In this document: piece by piece, positions 36,818 through 47,106 of the stretch
How positions within the stretch are numbered: the first letter of the stretch is position 1
Layout: every line of letters begins with the position of its first letter
DNA from: Stappia sediminis
GTDB taxonomy: Bacteria; Pseudomonadota; Alphaproteobacteria; Rhizobiales; Stappiaceae
DNA length: 64,000 nucleotides
Direction of reading: 5' to 3'
Assembly: GCF_009826895.1 (NCBI RefSeq)
Contig: NZ_WUMV01000006.1
Span: 310,001-374,000 of the forward strand
Notes under the pieces: model-generated
Databases searched by the model: none
The model's input: the letters and a program-made list of their open reading frames with translations, nothing else
Told to the model about the DNA's origin: nothing
Program-made: the position numbers and the translations under genes

Positions 36818-36976
36818 AAAGCAATAGCAACTTTTCAAGCGGCCGAAAAATTTTCATCGCTACGAAAACAAGCGATTACGGTTGCTTTCGCCGCCTCGAT
36901 GGCCCAAGTCACGATGAAGTTATTTTCGCGGATCGGCGGGTAAAGGAATTCCGATCCGTCCGAACGAAAGACTGTC

Positions 36977-37885
36977 ATGAGCGATCTGGTCCACGAACGG
37001 GATTTCGACCCCCGGCATGGCGAGGCGGTCGGTTTGAGCGATGCGGTCCGCCGCATCACCGCGCGCAATCCGAGCCCGTTCACATTTCACGGCACGAATA
37101 CCTATCTCGTCGGCCGCTCACGGATTGCCGTCATAGATCCGGGTCCGGAAGATGAAGCCCACGTTTCGGATATTCTCGCGGCCGCCGGGCAAGCGTCCAT
37201 CGAGGCCATCCTCGTTTCTCACACCCACCGCGATCATTCGCCGGCAGCGCGCCTGCTGAAGGCATTGACCGGCGCGCCGATCCTCGGCTGCACCCCTCAT
37301 CGCGCCGCACGGGCGCTCCTAGAAGGCGAGATTAATCCGCTCGATGCAAGTTCGGACAGCGAACACTCGCCGGACCGTGCGATGAAGGACGGCGATACGA
37401 TCGCAGTGGATGGGTTCACCCTCACCGCGATAGAAACGCCCGGTCATACTGCGAACCATCTCTGCTTCGCCCTCGACGAGGGGAACGTCCTTTTTTCTGC
37501 CGATCACGTCATGGCCTGGTCGACGTCCATCGTCGCCCCGCCCGATGGTTCGATGCGCGATTACATGGCCTCTCTGGGCAAGCTCATGGAGCGTGACGAG
37601 CGTATCTATTATCCGGGCCACGGCGGTCCGGTAAACCAGCCGCAGCGATACCTGCGCGGGTTGAAGGCCCATCGCCACCAGCGCGAGGCGGCAATCCTGC
37701 GCCGGCTTGCCGCCGGAGATCGCTACATTCCGGAGATGGTGGAGAAAATCTACGCCTCGGTGGACAAGCGCCTGCACAAGGCCGCCGCCCTTTCGGTCCT
37801 GGCGCAGATGGAAGCACTGGTTGAGGAAGGCAAGGTCGCAACTGATGGCCCGGTCGCCATCGGTGCGCAATATCGCCTCGTTTGA
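36977..37885 (+). CDS. MBL-fold metallo-hydrolase (LACTB2-like)
   Basis: A 302-residue soluble metallo-beta-lactamase-fold enzyme. The metal motif is SHTHRDHSPAA (about 80-90). Further ligands lie in ETPGHTANHLCF (about 154-165) and SADHVMAW, and the closing histidine in YPGHGGPV. A C-terminal helical domain (about 230-300), as in LACTB2-type endoribonucleases and related thioesterases, follows. The natural substrate is unknown. It is divergent from the metal transporter and 97 bases before the HAD gene. Confidence 0.85.
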   Translation: MSDLVHERDFDPRHGEAVGLSDAVRRITARNPSPFTFHGTNTYLVGRSRIAVIDPGPEDEAHVSDILAAAGQASIEAILVSHTHRDHSPAARLLKALTGAPILGCTPHRAARALLEGEINPLDASSDSEHSPDRAMKDGDTIAVDGFTLTAIETPGHTANHLCFALDEGNVLFSADHVMAWSTSIVAPPDGSMRDYMASLGKLMERDERIYYPGHGGPVNQPQRYLRGLKAHRHQREAAILRRLAAGDRYIPEMVEKIYASVDKRLHKAAALSVLAQMEALVEEGKVATDGPVAIGAQYRLV

Positions 37886-37982
37886 TACCAATGATACCAA
37901 ATGAAACAGAATTTTATCCGGGGCGATTGCCGTATCTGATATCGATCCGGGACTTATCTTATTTGAGAGGCTTTTCATCGGC

Positions 37983-38690
37983 ATGACCATCAGCGCGGTC
38001 CTCTTCGACAAGGACGGTACGCTCATCGATTTCGACAAGACATGGGCACCGACGTTCCGCGCCCTGATCGAAGAGGTGAGCGGAAATGACGAGGCGCAAA
38101 TGCTGCGCCTGAGCGAGGCTTGCGAATACGACCTTGAAAACCGCGCTTTCCTGCCGGGTTCATGCGCGGTCGCCGGGACGAACGACGATTTTGTCGATGC
38201 CTGGGTCGAGATTCTCGGGCTGTCCGACAGCGAAGCCTTCTTGAGGGAGATGGACGAGAGCCTCGGCCGCCTGAGTCTCGATCATGTCTCGCCGTTCGAG
38301 GACCTCATCCACGTGCTTGACCGCCTCGCCGGGCACCAGATCGTTCTGGGCATCGCCACCAACGATGCGGAGGTGTCCGCCAGGGCGCAGTTGCAGGCAA
38401 TGGGCATCACCGACAGGTTCCCCCATGTCTTCGGTTACGACAGCGGACATGGCGCGAAACCGGGACCGGGCATGGTCCGCGCATTCTGCGATGCGGCCCG
38501 CGTTGCGCCCGGCGAAGTCGTCATGGTCGGCGACAGCCTGCACGACATGCATGCCGGCCGGGCGGCGGGCACACGCACGCTTGCCCTCACCACCGGCACC
38601 ATCGGCCGCGATATTCTTGAGCCTCACGCCGATCACGTGGCCGACAGCCTCACGGATGGCTGCTTCTGGATCGAGAGCTTGAGGATATAG
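37983..38690 (+). CDS. HAD-family phosphatase (phosphoglycolate phosphatase-like)
   Basis: A 235-residue soluble HAD hydrolase. Motif I is LFDKDGTLIDF with the nucleophile aspartate. A helical cap lies at about 18-90. Motif II threonine falls in LGIATND, motif III lysine in SGHGAKPGPGM, and motif IV in VMVGDSLHDMHAG. The set is complete, so it should be active. The substrate cannot be read from sequence; phosphoglycolate or a sugar or nucleotide phosphate is possible. Confidence 0.85.
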   Translation: MTISAVLFDKDGTLIDFDKTWAPTFRALIEEVSGNDEAQMLRLSEACEYDLENRAFLPGSCAVAGTNDDFVDAWVEILGLSDSEAFLREMDESLGRLSLDHVSPFEDLIHVLDRLAGHQIVLGIATNDAEVSARAQLQAMGITDRFPHVFGYDSGHGAKPGPGMVRAFCDAARVAPGEVVMVGDSLHDMHAGRAAGTRTLALTTGTIGRDILEPHADHVADSLTDGCFWIESLRI

Positions 38691-38787
38691 GAAACCGACG
38701 CACTGGACATATTTCTCCTTCGGCACATAGATTCTGAAAAAACAGGGTCTCACCAAATCGAGGCCGGCCTTCCGGAGGAGACTGCCC

Positions 38788-40425
38788 ATGCCTTCACCCG
38801 CCATGCCGGGCCTGATGCAGGACTGGCCGCTCACCTGCAATCGCATTCTGGATCACGCCGCTCTGCAGCATCCGAACCGGGACATCGTTTCCCGCAGCGT
38901 CGAGGGCGAAATCCACCGCATAACCTATCGCGACATGCGCGCACGCGCCCTGCAGCTTGCCAAGCGGCTGGAAAAGTGGGGCCTGAAAGAAGGCGATCGC
39001 GCGGCGACACTTGCCTGGAACACATGGCGCCACATGGAGTCCTGGTACGGAATAATGGGCGTCGGCGGCGTCTACCACACCGTCAATCCGCGTCTCTTCC
39101 CCGATCAGATCGCATGGATCGTCAATCATGCCGAAGACCGGCTGATCCTGGTCGATTCAACCTTCGTACCGCTCCTGGAGAGTATCTGGCCCCGGTTGAA
39201 GACGATAGAACTCGTCGTCGTGCTGAGCGACGCGGCACACATGCCGGAGACCTCACTTCCCGCTGTCCCTTACGAAGAATGGCTGGCCGAAGTCGATGGC
39301 GATTTCTCCTGGAAGGAGCTTGACGAACGTGCCGCCGCCGGAATGTGCTACACCTCCGGCACGACGGGGAATCCCAAGGGCGTCGTTTATTCGCATCGCT
39401 CAAACGTTCTCCATGCCATGATGGCGAGCCTGCCCGACATGCTGGGCCTTTCCGCGCGCGACCGCGTCATGCCTGTCGTGCCCCTCTTCCACGCCAACGG
39501 CTGGTCGCTCGCCTTTTCCTCCCCGCTCAACGGCTCGGCGATGGTCATGCCCGGTGCGCGGATGGACGGGGAGGCGATCTGGGAACTGCTGGATAGCGAG
39601 CGCGTCACACTCACCGCCGCCGTTCCCACGGTCTGGCTGATGCTGCTGCAATATCTTGAGACGACCGGAAAGACGCTCCCCTGGCTGGAGCGCGTGGTAA
39701 TCGGCGGCTCTGCCTGCCCGCGCGCCATGACCGAGAAATTCGAGACCGTCTACGATGTCCACGTCATGCACGCCTGGGGCATGACGGAGATGAGCCCTCT
39801 CGGCACGGTCTGCACGCTGAAGCCGGAAGTGGCGAGGCTTACGGGAGACGCGCTTCTCGATTTTCAGGAAAAGCAGGGATATGCCCCCTTCGGCGTGGAA
39901 ATGAAGATAACCGACGACGAGGGCAATTACCGGCCTTGGGACGGCAAGACCTTCGGCCGGCTGAAGGTTCGCGGACCGGGAGTCGCAAGCTCCTACTTCA
40001 AGGGCGACGGCGGGAACATTCTCGACGAGGAAGGATATTTCGACACCGGCGACGTCGCCCACATCGACGAGTTCGGCTACATGCAGATCACCGACCGCGC
40101 GAAGGATGTGATCAAGTCGGGTGGCGAGTGGATATCGACGATCGATCTTGAAAATATCGCCGTCGGGCATCCGGACGTCGCGGAAGCCGCCGTAATCGGC
40201 GTGAAGCATCCCAAGTGGGACGAGCGACCCCTGCTCGTCATCGTCCCGCGTGAGGGAAAATCGCCCGACAAGGCGGATGTGCTTGCCTTCATGGAAGGCA
40301 GGATCGCCAAATGGTGGATGCCGAACGACGTTGTCGTCGTGGCCGAAATCCCGCATACGGCAACAGGCAAGATCAAGAAGACGACCTTGCGCGAGCAATT
40401 CTCGGATTATTCATTCCCGGAGTAG
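38788..40425 (+). CDS. Fatty acid-CoA ligase (AMP-binding family)
   Basis: A 545-residue acyl-CoA synthetase. The AMP-binding P-loop is TSGTTGNPKGVVYSH (about 189-203). Motif HAWGMTEMSPLG (about 328-339) and the hinge DTGDVAHIDEFGYMQITDR (about 420-438) follow, and the catalytic lysine lies in TATGKIKKTTLRE near the end. It resembles medium- and long-chain ligases of alphaproteobacteria. The ATG has a strong GGAGGAG site. It would feed the beta-oxidation genes in this window. Confidence 0.9.
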   Translation: MPSPAMPGLMQDWPLTCNRILDHAALQHPNRDIVSRSVEGEIHRITYRDMRARALQLAKRLEKWGLKEGDRAATLAWNTWRHMESWYGIMGVGGVYHTVNPRLFPDQIAWIVNHAEDRLILVDSTFVPLLESIWPRLKTIELVVVLSDAAHMPETSLPAVPYEEWLAEVDGDFSWKELDERAAAGMCYTSGTTGNPKGVVYSHRSNVLHAMMASLPDMLGLSARDRVMPVVPLFHANGWSLAFSSPLNGSAMVMPGARMDGEAIWELLDSERVTLTAAVPTVWLMLLQYLETTGKTLPWLERVVIGGSACPRAMTEKFETVYDVHVMHAWGMTEMSPLGTVCTLKPEVARLTGDALLDFQEKQGYAPFGVEMKITDDEGNYRPWDGKTFGRLKVRGPGVASSYFKGDGGNILDEEGYFDTGDVAHIDEFGYMQITDRAKDVIKSGGEWISTIDLENIAVGHPDVAEAAVIGVKHPKWDERPLLVIVPREGKSPDKADVLAFMEGRIAKWWMPNDVVVVAEIPHTATGKIKKTTLREQFSDYSFPE

Positions 40426-40540
40426 ATTCGAAGGCTTCCTGCCTGAGGCTCGAACGTGCTAAACGGTCGCGATGCCACGGCGTTCCCTGTCGAGCGGCCT
40501 GCTTGCAGGAGCGTCGGGCAGTCGTTCGCACGGGCGGAGC

Positions 40541-41512
40541 ATGCACAAGCACATTCCCATTCGCCGGCCGAGGACGGCGCGGATCAGTTACCGCGCCGGT
40601 CTTTTCGCCGTGCCTGTGCTGGTGATTGCCGCCCTTGCCCATCGCGCGGGCCTGATTTCGGATATCGAGCTTCTGCCGGTCATGGCCTTCGGCTTCGCGC
40701 TCGGCATTGCCGCCTTCGTCGCCGGCCTGATCGCGCTCGTTTCGTTGTGGGAAAAAGGCGGCGTCGGCTGGAGCGCTGCGGTACGCGGCGTTGTTTACGG
40801 CGGTATCGCGCTCGTGCCGCTCGCCTTCGGGCTCTATGGCCTCGTCACCTATCCCAAGCTTGCCGACATCAGCACCGACATTGAAAATCCGCCGGTGCTC
40901 GTGGACTACGACAGGCCCGAACCGGACAAGGCGGACAGGCAGTTGCAGCGCGAGGCCTATTCCGATCTCGTTCCGCGTCGTTTCCGTGTCATGCCCGAGG
41001 AGCTTCACACCGCCGCACGTCAGGTGTTGGAAAGGAACGGCTGGCCGATCACGTCCGAAATCCCTCCCGACCTGCGCGATGTGCCGAGCCGCATCCAGGC
41101 GGAAGTGCGAACGCTGCTTTTCGGCTTCACGGATTATCTGGCCGTCCGCATCGAGCCCGATCCCTTCGGAGCGCGGCTTGACGTGCGTTCCGCGTCGCTT
41201 GTCGGCGAACATGATCTGGGTGCCAATGCCGAGCGGATCCGCATGTTCCAGGAAGAGCTCGATGCCGTGCTGCTTGAAGCGTTCGGCGCGCTCGAGCCCG
41301 TTTCCGAAGATGAGGAAGCGCCGCCCCCGCCGCCCGAGTTGCCGCTCCTTTCCGAAGTTCCCTACGAGGAACGCATCGGGCCGCCGCCTCCGCCAAGCGC
41401 CAAACCCGTGCCGGGTGCGGAGGAACTGGACGGCGAGGAGCAGATCGATCCGCTGGAGGAACTGCCGGAGGACCTTCGCGAGATTTACGTGGACGAACCT
41501 GCCGAAGGCTGA
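40541..41512 (+). CDS. DUF1499 membrane protein with proline-rich tail
   Basis: A 323-residue protein of unknown function. Three hydrophobic helices lie near the N-terminus (about 20-40, 50-75 and 85-105). The DUF1499 domain follows at about 160-250, with [20 protein letters not shown] and a marked arginine/aspartate pattern. The tail from about 265 is acidic and proline-rich, with two runs of five or more prolines. The frame opens at 40472, but the residues before 40541 are not conserved in type; neither start has a clean ribosome site. Confidence 0.75.
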   Translation: MHKHIPIRRPRTARISYRAGLFAVPVLVIAALAHRAGLISDIELLPVMAFGFALGIAAFVAGLIALVSLWEKGGVGWSAAVRGVVYGGIALVPLAFGLYGLVTYPKLADISTDIENPPVLVDYDRPEPDKADRQLQREAYSDLVPRRFRVMPEELHTAARQVLERNGWPITSEIPPDLRDVPSRIQAEVRTLLFGFTDYLAVRIEPDPFGARLDVRSASLVGEHDLGANAERIRMFQEELDAVLLEAFGALEPVSEDEEAPPPPPELPLLSEVPYEERIGPPPPPSAKPVPGAEELDGEEQIDPLEELPEDLREIYVDEPAEG

Positions 41513-41546
41513 ACCTCCTCATCATTCATCAAAAGGACGATGGAAA

Positions 41547-42929
41547 ATGCCGCTGACCAACGTGCAGACGCGCGACGTGGAAGCCCTTCTTCACCCCTAT
41601 ACGCCGCTGCACAAGCTGCGCGAAACGGGACCGCTTGTACTCGATCACGGCGAGGGTGTTTTTGTCTACGATACGCAGGGAAAGCGATATATCGAGGGCA
41701 TGTCCGGGCTCTGGTGCGCCGGCCTCGGCTTCGGCGACAAGGAGCTGATAGAAGCCGCCAGGGAACAGCTCGACCGGCTTCCCTACTATCACCTTTTCGG
41801 GGGAAAGAGCATCGAGCCGGCGATCGAGCTTGCCGAAAAGCTGAAAGAGATCGCCCCGTTCGAGGCTTCCAAGGTGTTCTTCACCTCATCGGGTTCGGAA
41901 GCCAACGACACCCAGGTAAAGCTTGCCTGGTATTACAACAACGCCCGTGGCCGGCCTGAGAAGAAGAAGATCATCTCCCGCCAGAAGGCCTATCACGGCG
42001 TCACCATCGTCTCCGCTTCCCTCACCGGCCTTCCCAACAACCACCGAGACTTCGACCTTCCGGTCGACCGGATCCTGCATACCGATTGCCCGCACTACTA
42101 CCGCTTCGGCGAGCCTGGGGAAACGGAGGAGGAATTTACCGCCCGCACGGTGCGCAGCCTGAAGGAGCTGATCGCACGCGAGGGGCCGGAGACGATCGCG
42201 GCATTCATCGCAGAACCGATCATGGGCGCGGGCGGCGTCATCGTTCCGCCAGCCGGGTATTTCGAGGCCGTTCAGGCGGTGCTTGCGGAGCACGATATCC
42301 TTTTCATCGCCGATGAGGTGATTACCGGTTTCGGGCGTACCGGCAACTGGTGGGGCTCAGAGACCTTCGGCATTGCCCCGGACACCGTTTCCGTCGCGAA
42401 GCAGCTTACCTCGGCCTACGCCCCGCTTGGCGCCGTGATGATTTCCGAAGAGCTCTACCAGGCCTTCGTCGAGGAATCGGCGAAGATAGGCGTCTTCGGC
42501 CACGGCTTCACATATGGCGGGCATCCGCTCGGCTGTGCGCTTGGCGTCAAGGCGATAGAGATCTACCAGAGCCGCGATATCCTCTCCCGCGTTCGTGCGC
42601 TAGCGCCGCAGTTCCAGGAACGTCTGGAGCGCCTGCGCGATCACCCTCTCGTCGGCGAAGTGCGCTTCAAGGGGCTGGTCGGCGGCGTGGAGCTCGTGGC
42701 GGACAAGACGACGAAACGCCCCTTCGCCGCGAATCACGGTGTCGGCGGCATTTGCGCCAAGCATCTGGAAAACCACGGCGCGATCCTGCGCGCGATCGGC
42801 GACACGATTGCTCTTTGTCCGCCCATGATCATCACAAGTGACGAACTGTCGCAGCTGTTCGACAGCCTGGAAAAGGCGCTGGACGACACCGAGGCGACGG
42901 TTACGCGGAACGGACTTCGCAAAGTATAA
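41547..42929 (+). CDS. Class III omega-amino acid aminotransferase
   Basis: A 460-residue PLP aminotransferase of the omega-amino acid:pyruvate or GABA type. It shows the substrate loop [11 protein letters not shown] (near 50), [15 protein letters not shown] (near 110), a PLP-aspartate in [14 protein letters not shown], and the Schiff-base lysine in [16 protein letters not shown]. Length and start ([12 protein letters not shown]) match the family. The exact amine donor (beta-alanine, GABA, putrescine) is unknown. The longer upstream frame overlaps the DUF1499 gene and is rejected. Confidence 0.9.
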   Translation: MPLTNVQTRDVEALLHPYTPLHKLRETGPLVLDHGEGVFVYDTQGKRYIEGMSGLWCAGLGFGDKELIEAAREQLDRLPYYHLFGGKSIEPAIELAEKLKEIAPFEASKVFFTSSGSEANDTQVKLAWYYNNARGRPEKKKIISRQKAYHGVTIVSASLTGLPNNHRDFDLPVDRILHTDCPHYYRFGEPGETEEEFTARTVRSLKELIAREGPETIAAFIAEPIMGAGGVIVPPAGYFEAVQAVLAEHDILFIADEVITGFGRTGNWWGSETFGIAPDTVSVAKQLTSAYAPLGAVMISEELYQAFVEESAKIGVFGHGFTYGGHPLGCALGVKAIEIYQSRDILSRVRALAPQFQERLERLRDHPLVGEVRFKGLVGGVELVADKTTKRPFAANHGVGGICAKHLENHGAILRAIGDTIALCPPMIITSDELSQLFDSLEKALDDTEATVTRNGLRKV

Positions 42930-42973
42930 GAATCTGTTTTTCCTGAATTCTCCTTTTGGGCAACCGATTGCCG

Positions 42974-43000
42974 CCCGCCCGTAACAGGGCGGGTCTTTTG
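42974..43000 (+). terminator. Rho-independent terminator after the aminotransferase
   Basis: Stem CCCGCCC (42974-42980) with GGGCGGG (42987-42993), loop GTAACA, followed by TCTTTTGCT. It lies 45 bases past the aminotransferase stop. The remaining 250 bases up to the small gene at 43250 hold no clear gene. Confidence 0.85.
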
Positions 43001-43249
43001 CTCTGTTAACCGTCAGGAAATACCGAATTGTAACAATGCGATAAACATTGTGACTGGCGCCGGCGCAAAGGTCGGCGTCATCCTTACATTTGCCAAGATT
43101 GCACACGATGTGTGCAGGCACACCGTCATATGACGGCTCCGTCGGTGAAGTAACGGCAGCGGCAGACCGGAATGGAGGCTTCGGCCCGCACCGCGAAATC
43201 TCGGCGGCAACATCAACGCCATATAAATGGCAAGCAACGGAATGTAGTG

Positions 43250-43399
43250 ATGAGTGCGCAAGTTAAGAAATCAGAAGCACAGAGCCCGCGACCGGAGCTG
43301 CAAAAGCTCTACAAGCCGGTCGGCATCCAGGCCATTACCGCAGCGACGCTCTGCCGCAAGACTGTAGCGCCGGCGAAGGCGAAACCGTCGAAGCACTGA
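43250..43399 (+). CDS. Small basic hypothetical protein, 49 residues
   Basis: A short frame starting MSAQVKKSEAQSPRPELQKL and ending in a lysine- and proline-rich tail. It contains the segment LYKPVGIQAITAAT. It has no membrane helix. The ATG has GGAA eight bases upstream and the frame lies alone between a terminator and the CorA leader. The shape resembles small conserved proteins of rhizobia, but I cannot name a family. Confidence 0.45.
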   Translation: MSAQVKKSEAQSPRPELQKLYKPVGIQAITAATLCRKTVAPAKAKPSKH

Positions 43400-43720
43400 A
43401 ACGCTATCTCGTTCGGGCGTGAGCGCCCGTGCGACAGGACCTGGCTAGTTGAGCATGCCTCCGGGCGTCTTGCGTCCGCTCTAAAATGCCGTGTGCCGGT
43501 TTCCTGCGACAAGCCTCCTCCACGCCGGGCCTTGCAATGAAGCGTTGCGGTCGCAGTGACGGGTAGTGGCTTTTTCGCGTGTCGGACAATCGTGTTTATG
43601 TCGGCGAACCTCATCGCGGCGGCCTGCATCGCGGGCCGCCCGGCCAACCCCCCCTTCCCCAGCGGCTGTTTTATGCGGAAACTGTGAAGGCATTCCGAAT
43701 CGCAGCCGGGGACATTCGTG
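43400..43720. other. Leader region of corA with several hairpins
   Basis: This 321-base stretch precedes corA. Two strong stems are seen: CGGGCG-TGAG-CGCCCG at 43414-43429, and GGCGGCC (43618-43624) with GGCCGCC (43634-43640). The segment GCCTCCTCC near 43510 could pair with a Shine-Dalgarno sequence. Frames here (for example 43579-43842) overlap corA and show no domain. The fold does not match the known magnesium M-box by eye, so I call it only a structured leader. Confidence 0.35.
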
Positions 43721-44695
43721 ATGATAACGGCCTACCTTCCGTCTACATCAGGAATGGAGCGCGTGCAGGTCGCGCAAGGAAGTCCCATCCCGACCACCGC
43801 CCTTTGGATCGACCTTTACAAGCCCACGAACGAGGAGCGTGAAAAGGCGGAAAAGCTGATCGGCGCGCGGATTCCCACCGCACAGGAAATGTCGCAGATC
43901 GAAACCTCGGAGCGGCTCTACGAGGAGGCCGGGGCGCTTGTCATGACGATGGTCATGCCCATGGCCGTGCGGGAACCGGATTTGAGGATTTCCTCGCTCA
44001 CCTTCGTTCTCAATGCGCGTCGCCTCGCTACCGTGCGTTACGGGGAATCGGCTTCCGTCGCCATGAGCACCAAGCGCGCGCAGGTCGACACCACCGTTCC
44101 CCACACCGGGCCGGGTGCCATGTTCCTTCTGCTCGACGCGATCATCGATCGTGCCGCCGACGAGGTGGAAAAGGCATCGGCCGAATTCGACGCCATGTCG
44201 CTGACGGTGTTCGAAGGCCGGATCAGCGTCCGCAAGAGCCAGGATTACAAGGACGCGATCAGGGCGATCGGCCACGTCGGGCTCAAGGTCGCCAGGATGC
44301 ATGACGTGTGCGCAACGATGTCCCGCCTGCTTTTGTTCCTGTCGCTACATCGCAAGACGATCGCGATGACTCAGGAGCAGCAGGCGGCCTGCAAGTCTCT
44401 CGGACGCGACATCAACTCGATCCGCGAACATGCGGATTCGCTCGACAACAAGCTGAATTTCCTGCTCGACGCGACTGTGGGCCTCGTCACGCTGGAGCAG
44501 AACCAGATCATCAAGATCTTCTCGGTTCTTGCCGTGATCTTCCTGCCGCCGACGCTGATCGCCTCCATCTACGGCATGAATTTCGCAGGCATGCCGGAGC
44601 TGCACTGGGCCTACGGCTATCCCTTCTCGATCGCCGTCATGGTGCTGTCGGTGCTCCTCACCTTCCTGTTCTTCCGCTGGCGCAAGCTGCTTTAG
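43721..44695 (+). CDS. corA: CorA-family magnesium/divalent cation transporter
   Basis: A 324-residue inner membrane channel that forms a pentamer. The large cytoplasmic N-terminal part (about 1-260) ends in the long stalk helix. Two C-terminal helices follow (about 265-290 and 300-320). The ion-gate motif YGMNF closes the first helix. Magnesium is the usual ion; cobalt or nickel are possible. ATG 43721 is taken; a GTG sits just before it. Its stop is one base from the converging pdxH stop. Confidence 0.9.
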   Translation: MITAYLPSTSGMERVQVAQGSPIPTTALWIDLYKPTNEEREKAEKLIGARIPTAQEMSQIETSERLYEEAGALVMTMVMPMAVREPDLRISSLTFVLNARRLATVRYGESASVAMSTKRAQVDTTVPHTGPGAMFLLLDAIIDRAADEVEKASAEFDAMSLTVFEGRISVRKSQDYKDAIRAIGHVGLKVARMHDVCATMSRLLLFLSLHRKTIAMTQEQQAACKSLGRDINSIREHADSLDNKLNFLLDATVGLVTLEQNQIIKIFSVLAVIFLPPTLIASIYGMNFAGMPELHWAYGYPFSIAVMVLSVLLTFLFFRWRKLL

Positions 44696-44696
44696 A

Positions 44697-45335
44697 TCAC
44701 GGATAAAGCCGCTCTTTCTCCCAGTTTCCTTCAGGCGTTGCCCGCTTGAAGACGATCCGGTCATGCAGGCGGAATGGGCGGTCGTGCCAGAACTCCATCC
44801 TCAAGGGGCGGATGCGAAAGCCCGACCAGTGTTCGGGGCGGGGGATGTCGCCAAAGCCGAATTTCGCGGTATAGCGCGCCACTTCCTTTTCCAGCGCGAA
44901 GCGGCTTTCGAGCGGGCGCGACTGCTTGGATGCCCAGGCGCCGATGCGGCTGCCGCGCGGGCGCGAGCGGTAATACTCATCGGCTTCCTCGTCGGAGACG
45001 CTTTCCACAACCCCACGCACGCGAATCTGCCGGCGCAACGATTTCCAGTGGAAACATAGCGCGGCTTTGCCCTGGCCCAGGATTTCCCGTCCCTTCGCGC
45101 TCTCAAGGTTCGTATAAAAGACGAACCCCGCCTCGTCGAAGCCCTTCAGGAGAACCATGCGCACATTCGGCAGTCCGTCCTCGTCCACGGTGGCAAGCGC
45201 CATGGCGTTGGGGTCGTTCGGCTCGGACTTGCCGGCGTCCTCAAGCCATTCGGCGAACAGCCGAAACGGATCCTCCGCTTCCGCAAAGTTACCGTTTGTT
45301 AAGAGTTCTGCCGGAATCTCGGTATTGTCCGTCAT
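44697..45335 (-). CDS. pdxH: Pyridoxamine 5'-phosphate oxidase
   Basis: A 212-residue FMN-dependent enzyme that oxidises pyridoxamine or pyridoxine phosphate to PLP. Characteristic segments are [20 protein letters not shown] (about 53-72), the [11 protein letters not shown] site (about 95-105), [19 protein letters not shown], and the C-terminal RLHDRIVF and ERLYP. The start is ATG 45335 with GGGAG five bases upstream; the longer frame starts at 45347. It supplies the cofactor for MetZ, ArgD and the other aminotransferases nearby. Confidence 0.95.
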   Translation of the reverse strand: MTDNTEIPAELLTNGNFAEAEDPFRLFAEWLEDAGKSEPNDPNAMALATVDEDGLPNVRMVLLKGFDEAGFVFYTNLESAKGREILGQGKAALCFHWKSLRRQIRVRGVVESVSDEEADEYYRSRPRGSRIGAWASKQSRPLESRFALEKEVARYTAKFGFGDIPRPEHWSGFRIRPLRMEFWHDRPFRLHDRIVFKRATPEGNWEKERLYP

Positions 45336-45411
45336 TGTGGCTCCCATGAATGCACGGCGCCAGAAAAAGGCTGGAAAAGCGGCCTTGCGGACCCGGAGGT
45401 CCCGTTAGCCG

Positions 45412-45945
45412 ATGCTCGTATCGACTTATACCGCGAAGCGCATGATGCGCCAGTTCCGTTTCGCTCGAATTCGTCCGGGCCGGTTTCGGCTCGCCTTGCG
45501 GTTCGGCGCCTTGGTGGCGGTCACCGGCACGCTCGCGGCCTGCGGATCGATGCCGTCGCCCGTGGGCAGCGACGACGTAACCTCCCCGCTCGATCTTACC
45601 GGCTCGATCGACGGCGCGCAGAATGCCGCGGATGCGGACATCGGCGTTGACGATCGCAAGGCGATCGCCTTTGCGCTTGCCGCGGGGCCGACCTCCGTTT
45701 CCAGGCCCGCTGCCTTCACCTGGTCCAATCCGGTGAGCGGCAATTCTGGAACGATCATCTCGCTCAAGGAAGAAAGCGTTCCCTTCGGCACGGAATGCTC
45801 GCGTTTCGAAACGACCGCGAACACCATCGGCGGCGTGCGCGCCTATACCGGTCTTGCCTGCCGGGACGCCAACACCAACTGGACGATCGTCGACCTTCGC
45901 CCGAAGGATGATGTGCAGGACGATGCCTCAACCGCAAGGTCCTGA
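45412..45945 (+). CDS. RT0821/Lpp0805-type surface lipoprotein
   Basis: A 177-residue predicted outer membrane lipoprotein. A basic N-terminus and hydrophobic stretch lead to the lipobox GTLAACGS (cysteine near 44). The mature part has the pattern of the rickettsial 17-kDa-antigen-like group: RKAIAFALAAGPTSVSRPA, then SGTIISLKEE and CSRFETTANTIGGVRAYTG. Function is unknown. GGAGGT lies 11 bases before the ATG. It is divergent from pdxH. Confidence 0.75.
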   Translation: MLVSTYTAKRMMRQFRFARIRPGRFRLALRFGALVAVTGTLAACGSMPSPVGSDDVTSPLDLTGSIDGAQNAADADIGVDDRKAIAFALAAGPTSVSRPAAFTWSNPVSGNSGTIISLKEESVPFGTECSRFETTANTIGGVRAYTGLACRDANTNWTIVDLRPKDDVQDDASTARS

Positions 45946-46095
45946 TGCGGCTTGAATTTCCGGCCGGCCCGCCGCCTTTTGCCCCGTGCCGGGCCGCAAT
46001 CGTGTTGAACAATTTCCTGTCTGGAATTAATTCCTACTAACCCCCATATGGATCATCGGTGGCAGACCGGTGTATATGCAGGGGTGAGGAAAAGT

Positions 46096-47085
46096 ATGGC
46101 AGTAACCGAGATGAAAGATCCCTACACCGTCCTTGGCGTGCCGAAATCGGCAAGCGAGGCGGATATCAAGAAAGCCTACAGGAAGCTCGCGAAGAAGTAT
46201 CACCCGGACCAGAACAAGGGCGATCCCAAGGCGCAGGAGCGGTTTTCCGAGGCGACGCAGGCCTATGACATCCTCGCCGACAAGGAAAAGCGCGCTCAGT
46301 TCGACCGTGGCGAAATCGATGCCGAAGGCAAGCCCCGCTTCCAGCAGGCGCACGGCTTTGAAGGGTTTTCCGACTTCGATGCCTTCCGCAAGGCAGGCGC
46401 GCAGCGCGGCTATCGCTTCGATCAGTCGGGCGGTGGCGCTTTCGACGATATCCTGGGCGACATTCTCGGTGGCTTCGGCAGCAGGCGGCGGTCGGGCGCG
46501 GGCGCCGGCGCCGGCGCGCGCTCGGGCTTTGCCCAGCAGCCGCGTGCGAAGCGCGGACAGGATGCGAACGCCACCGTCAAGGTCCCGCTTGAAAAGCTCG
46601 CCCACGGCGGCTCCATGCGCGTCGCCTTGCCGACGGGCAAGACGCTTGACGTGAAGCTTCCGGCCGGCACGACGGACGGCGAGAAGATACGCCTGAAGGG
46701 ACAGGGCTTCGCCGGCGAGCACGGCGGCAGCACGGGCGATGCCATCGTCGAGGTTCGCCTGGTTCCCCATCCGCTGTTCAAGGCGGATGGCGACGATTTG
46801 CGTCTCGAACTTCCGGTCACGCTTTATGAAGCCGTGCTTGGCGAGAAGGTTCGCGTGCCGACGCTCGATGGCGCGGTAAACCTGAAGGTGCCGGAAAATT
46901 CCAGCGGCGGACGCACCATGCGCCTCAAGGGCAAGGGCCTGCCCAACAAGGCGGGTGGACGCGGCGACCTTCTGGTGACGCTGCGCGTTACATTGCCCGA
47001 GAACACGGATGAAGAACTGCGAAAGCTCATGCTGTCGTGGAAGGAAGTGAAGCCCTACCGCGCCCGCGGTCCGGAGTTCGACTGA
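46096..47085 (+). CDS. DnaJ/CbpA-type J-domain co-chaperone
   Basis: A 329-residue cytosolic Hsp40 of class B. The J domain spans about 6-75 with the essential HPD in KKYHPDQNKG. A phenylalanine- and glycine-rich linker follows, including a GAGAGAGA run near 140. The C-terminal substrate-binding domains fill about 160-320. It lacks the cysteine zinc finger of DnaJ, so it is CbpA-like. Start ATG 46096 has AGGAAAAG directly upstream; the longer frame from 46048 is rejected. Its stop faces the LysR stop 21 bases away. Confidence 0.9.
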   Translation: MAVTEMKDPYTVLGVPKSASEADIKKAYRKLAKKYHPDQNKGDPKAQERFSEATQAYDILADKEKRAQFDRGEIDAEGKPRFQQAHGFEGFSDFDAFRKAGAQRGYRFDQSGGGAFDDILGDILGGFGSRRRSGAGAGAGARSGFAQQPRAKRGQDANATVKVPLEKLAHGGSMRVALPTGKTLDVKLPAGTTDGEKIRLKGQGFAGEHGGSTGDAIVEVRLVPHPLFKADGDDLRLELPVTLYEAVLGEKVRVPTLDGAVNLKVPENSSGGRTMRLKGKGLPNKAGGRGDLLVTLRVTLPENTDEELRKLMLSWKEVKPYRARGPEFD

Positions 47086-47106
47086 GGGATATCAAAGGAT
47101 ACCGCC

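Noticed and set aside
40791-41546. Extended N-terminus of the aminotransferase
   Set aside because: It reads the DUF1499 gene in another frame; the conserved protein begins at 41547.
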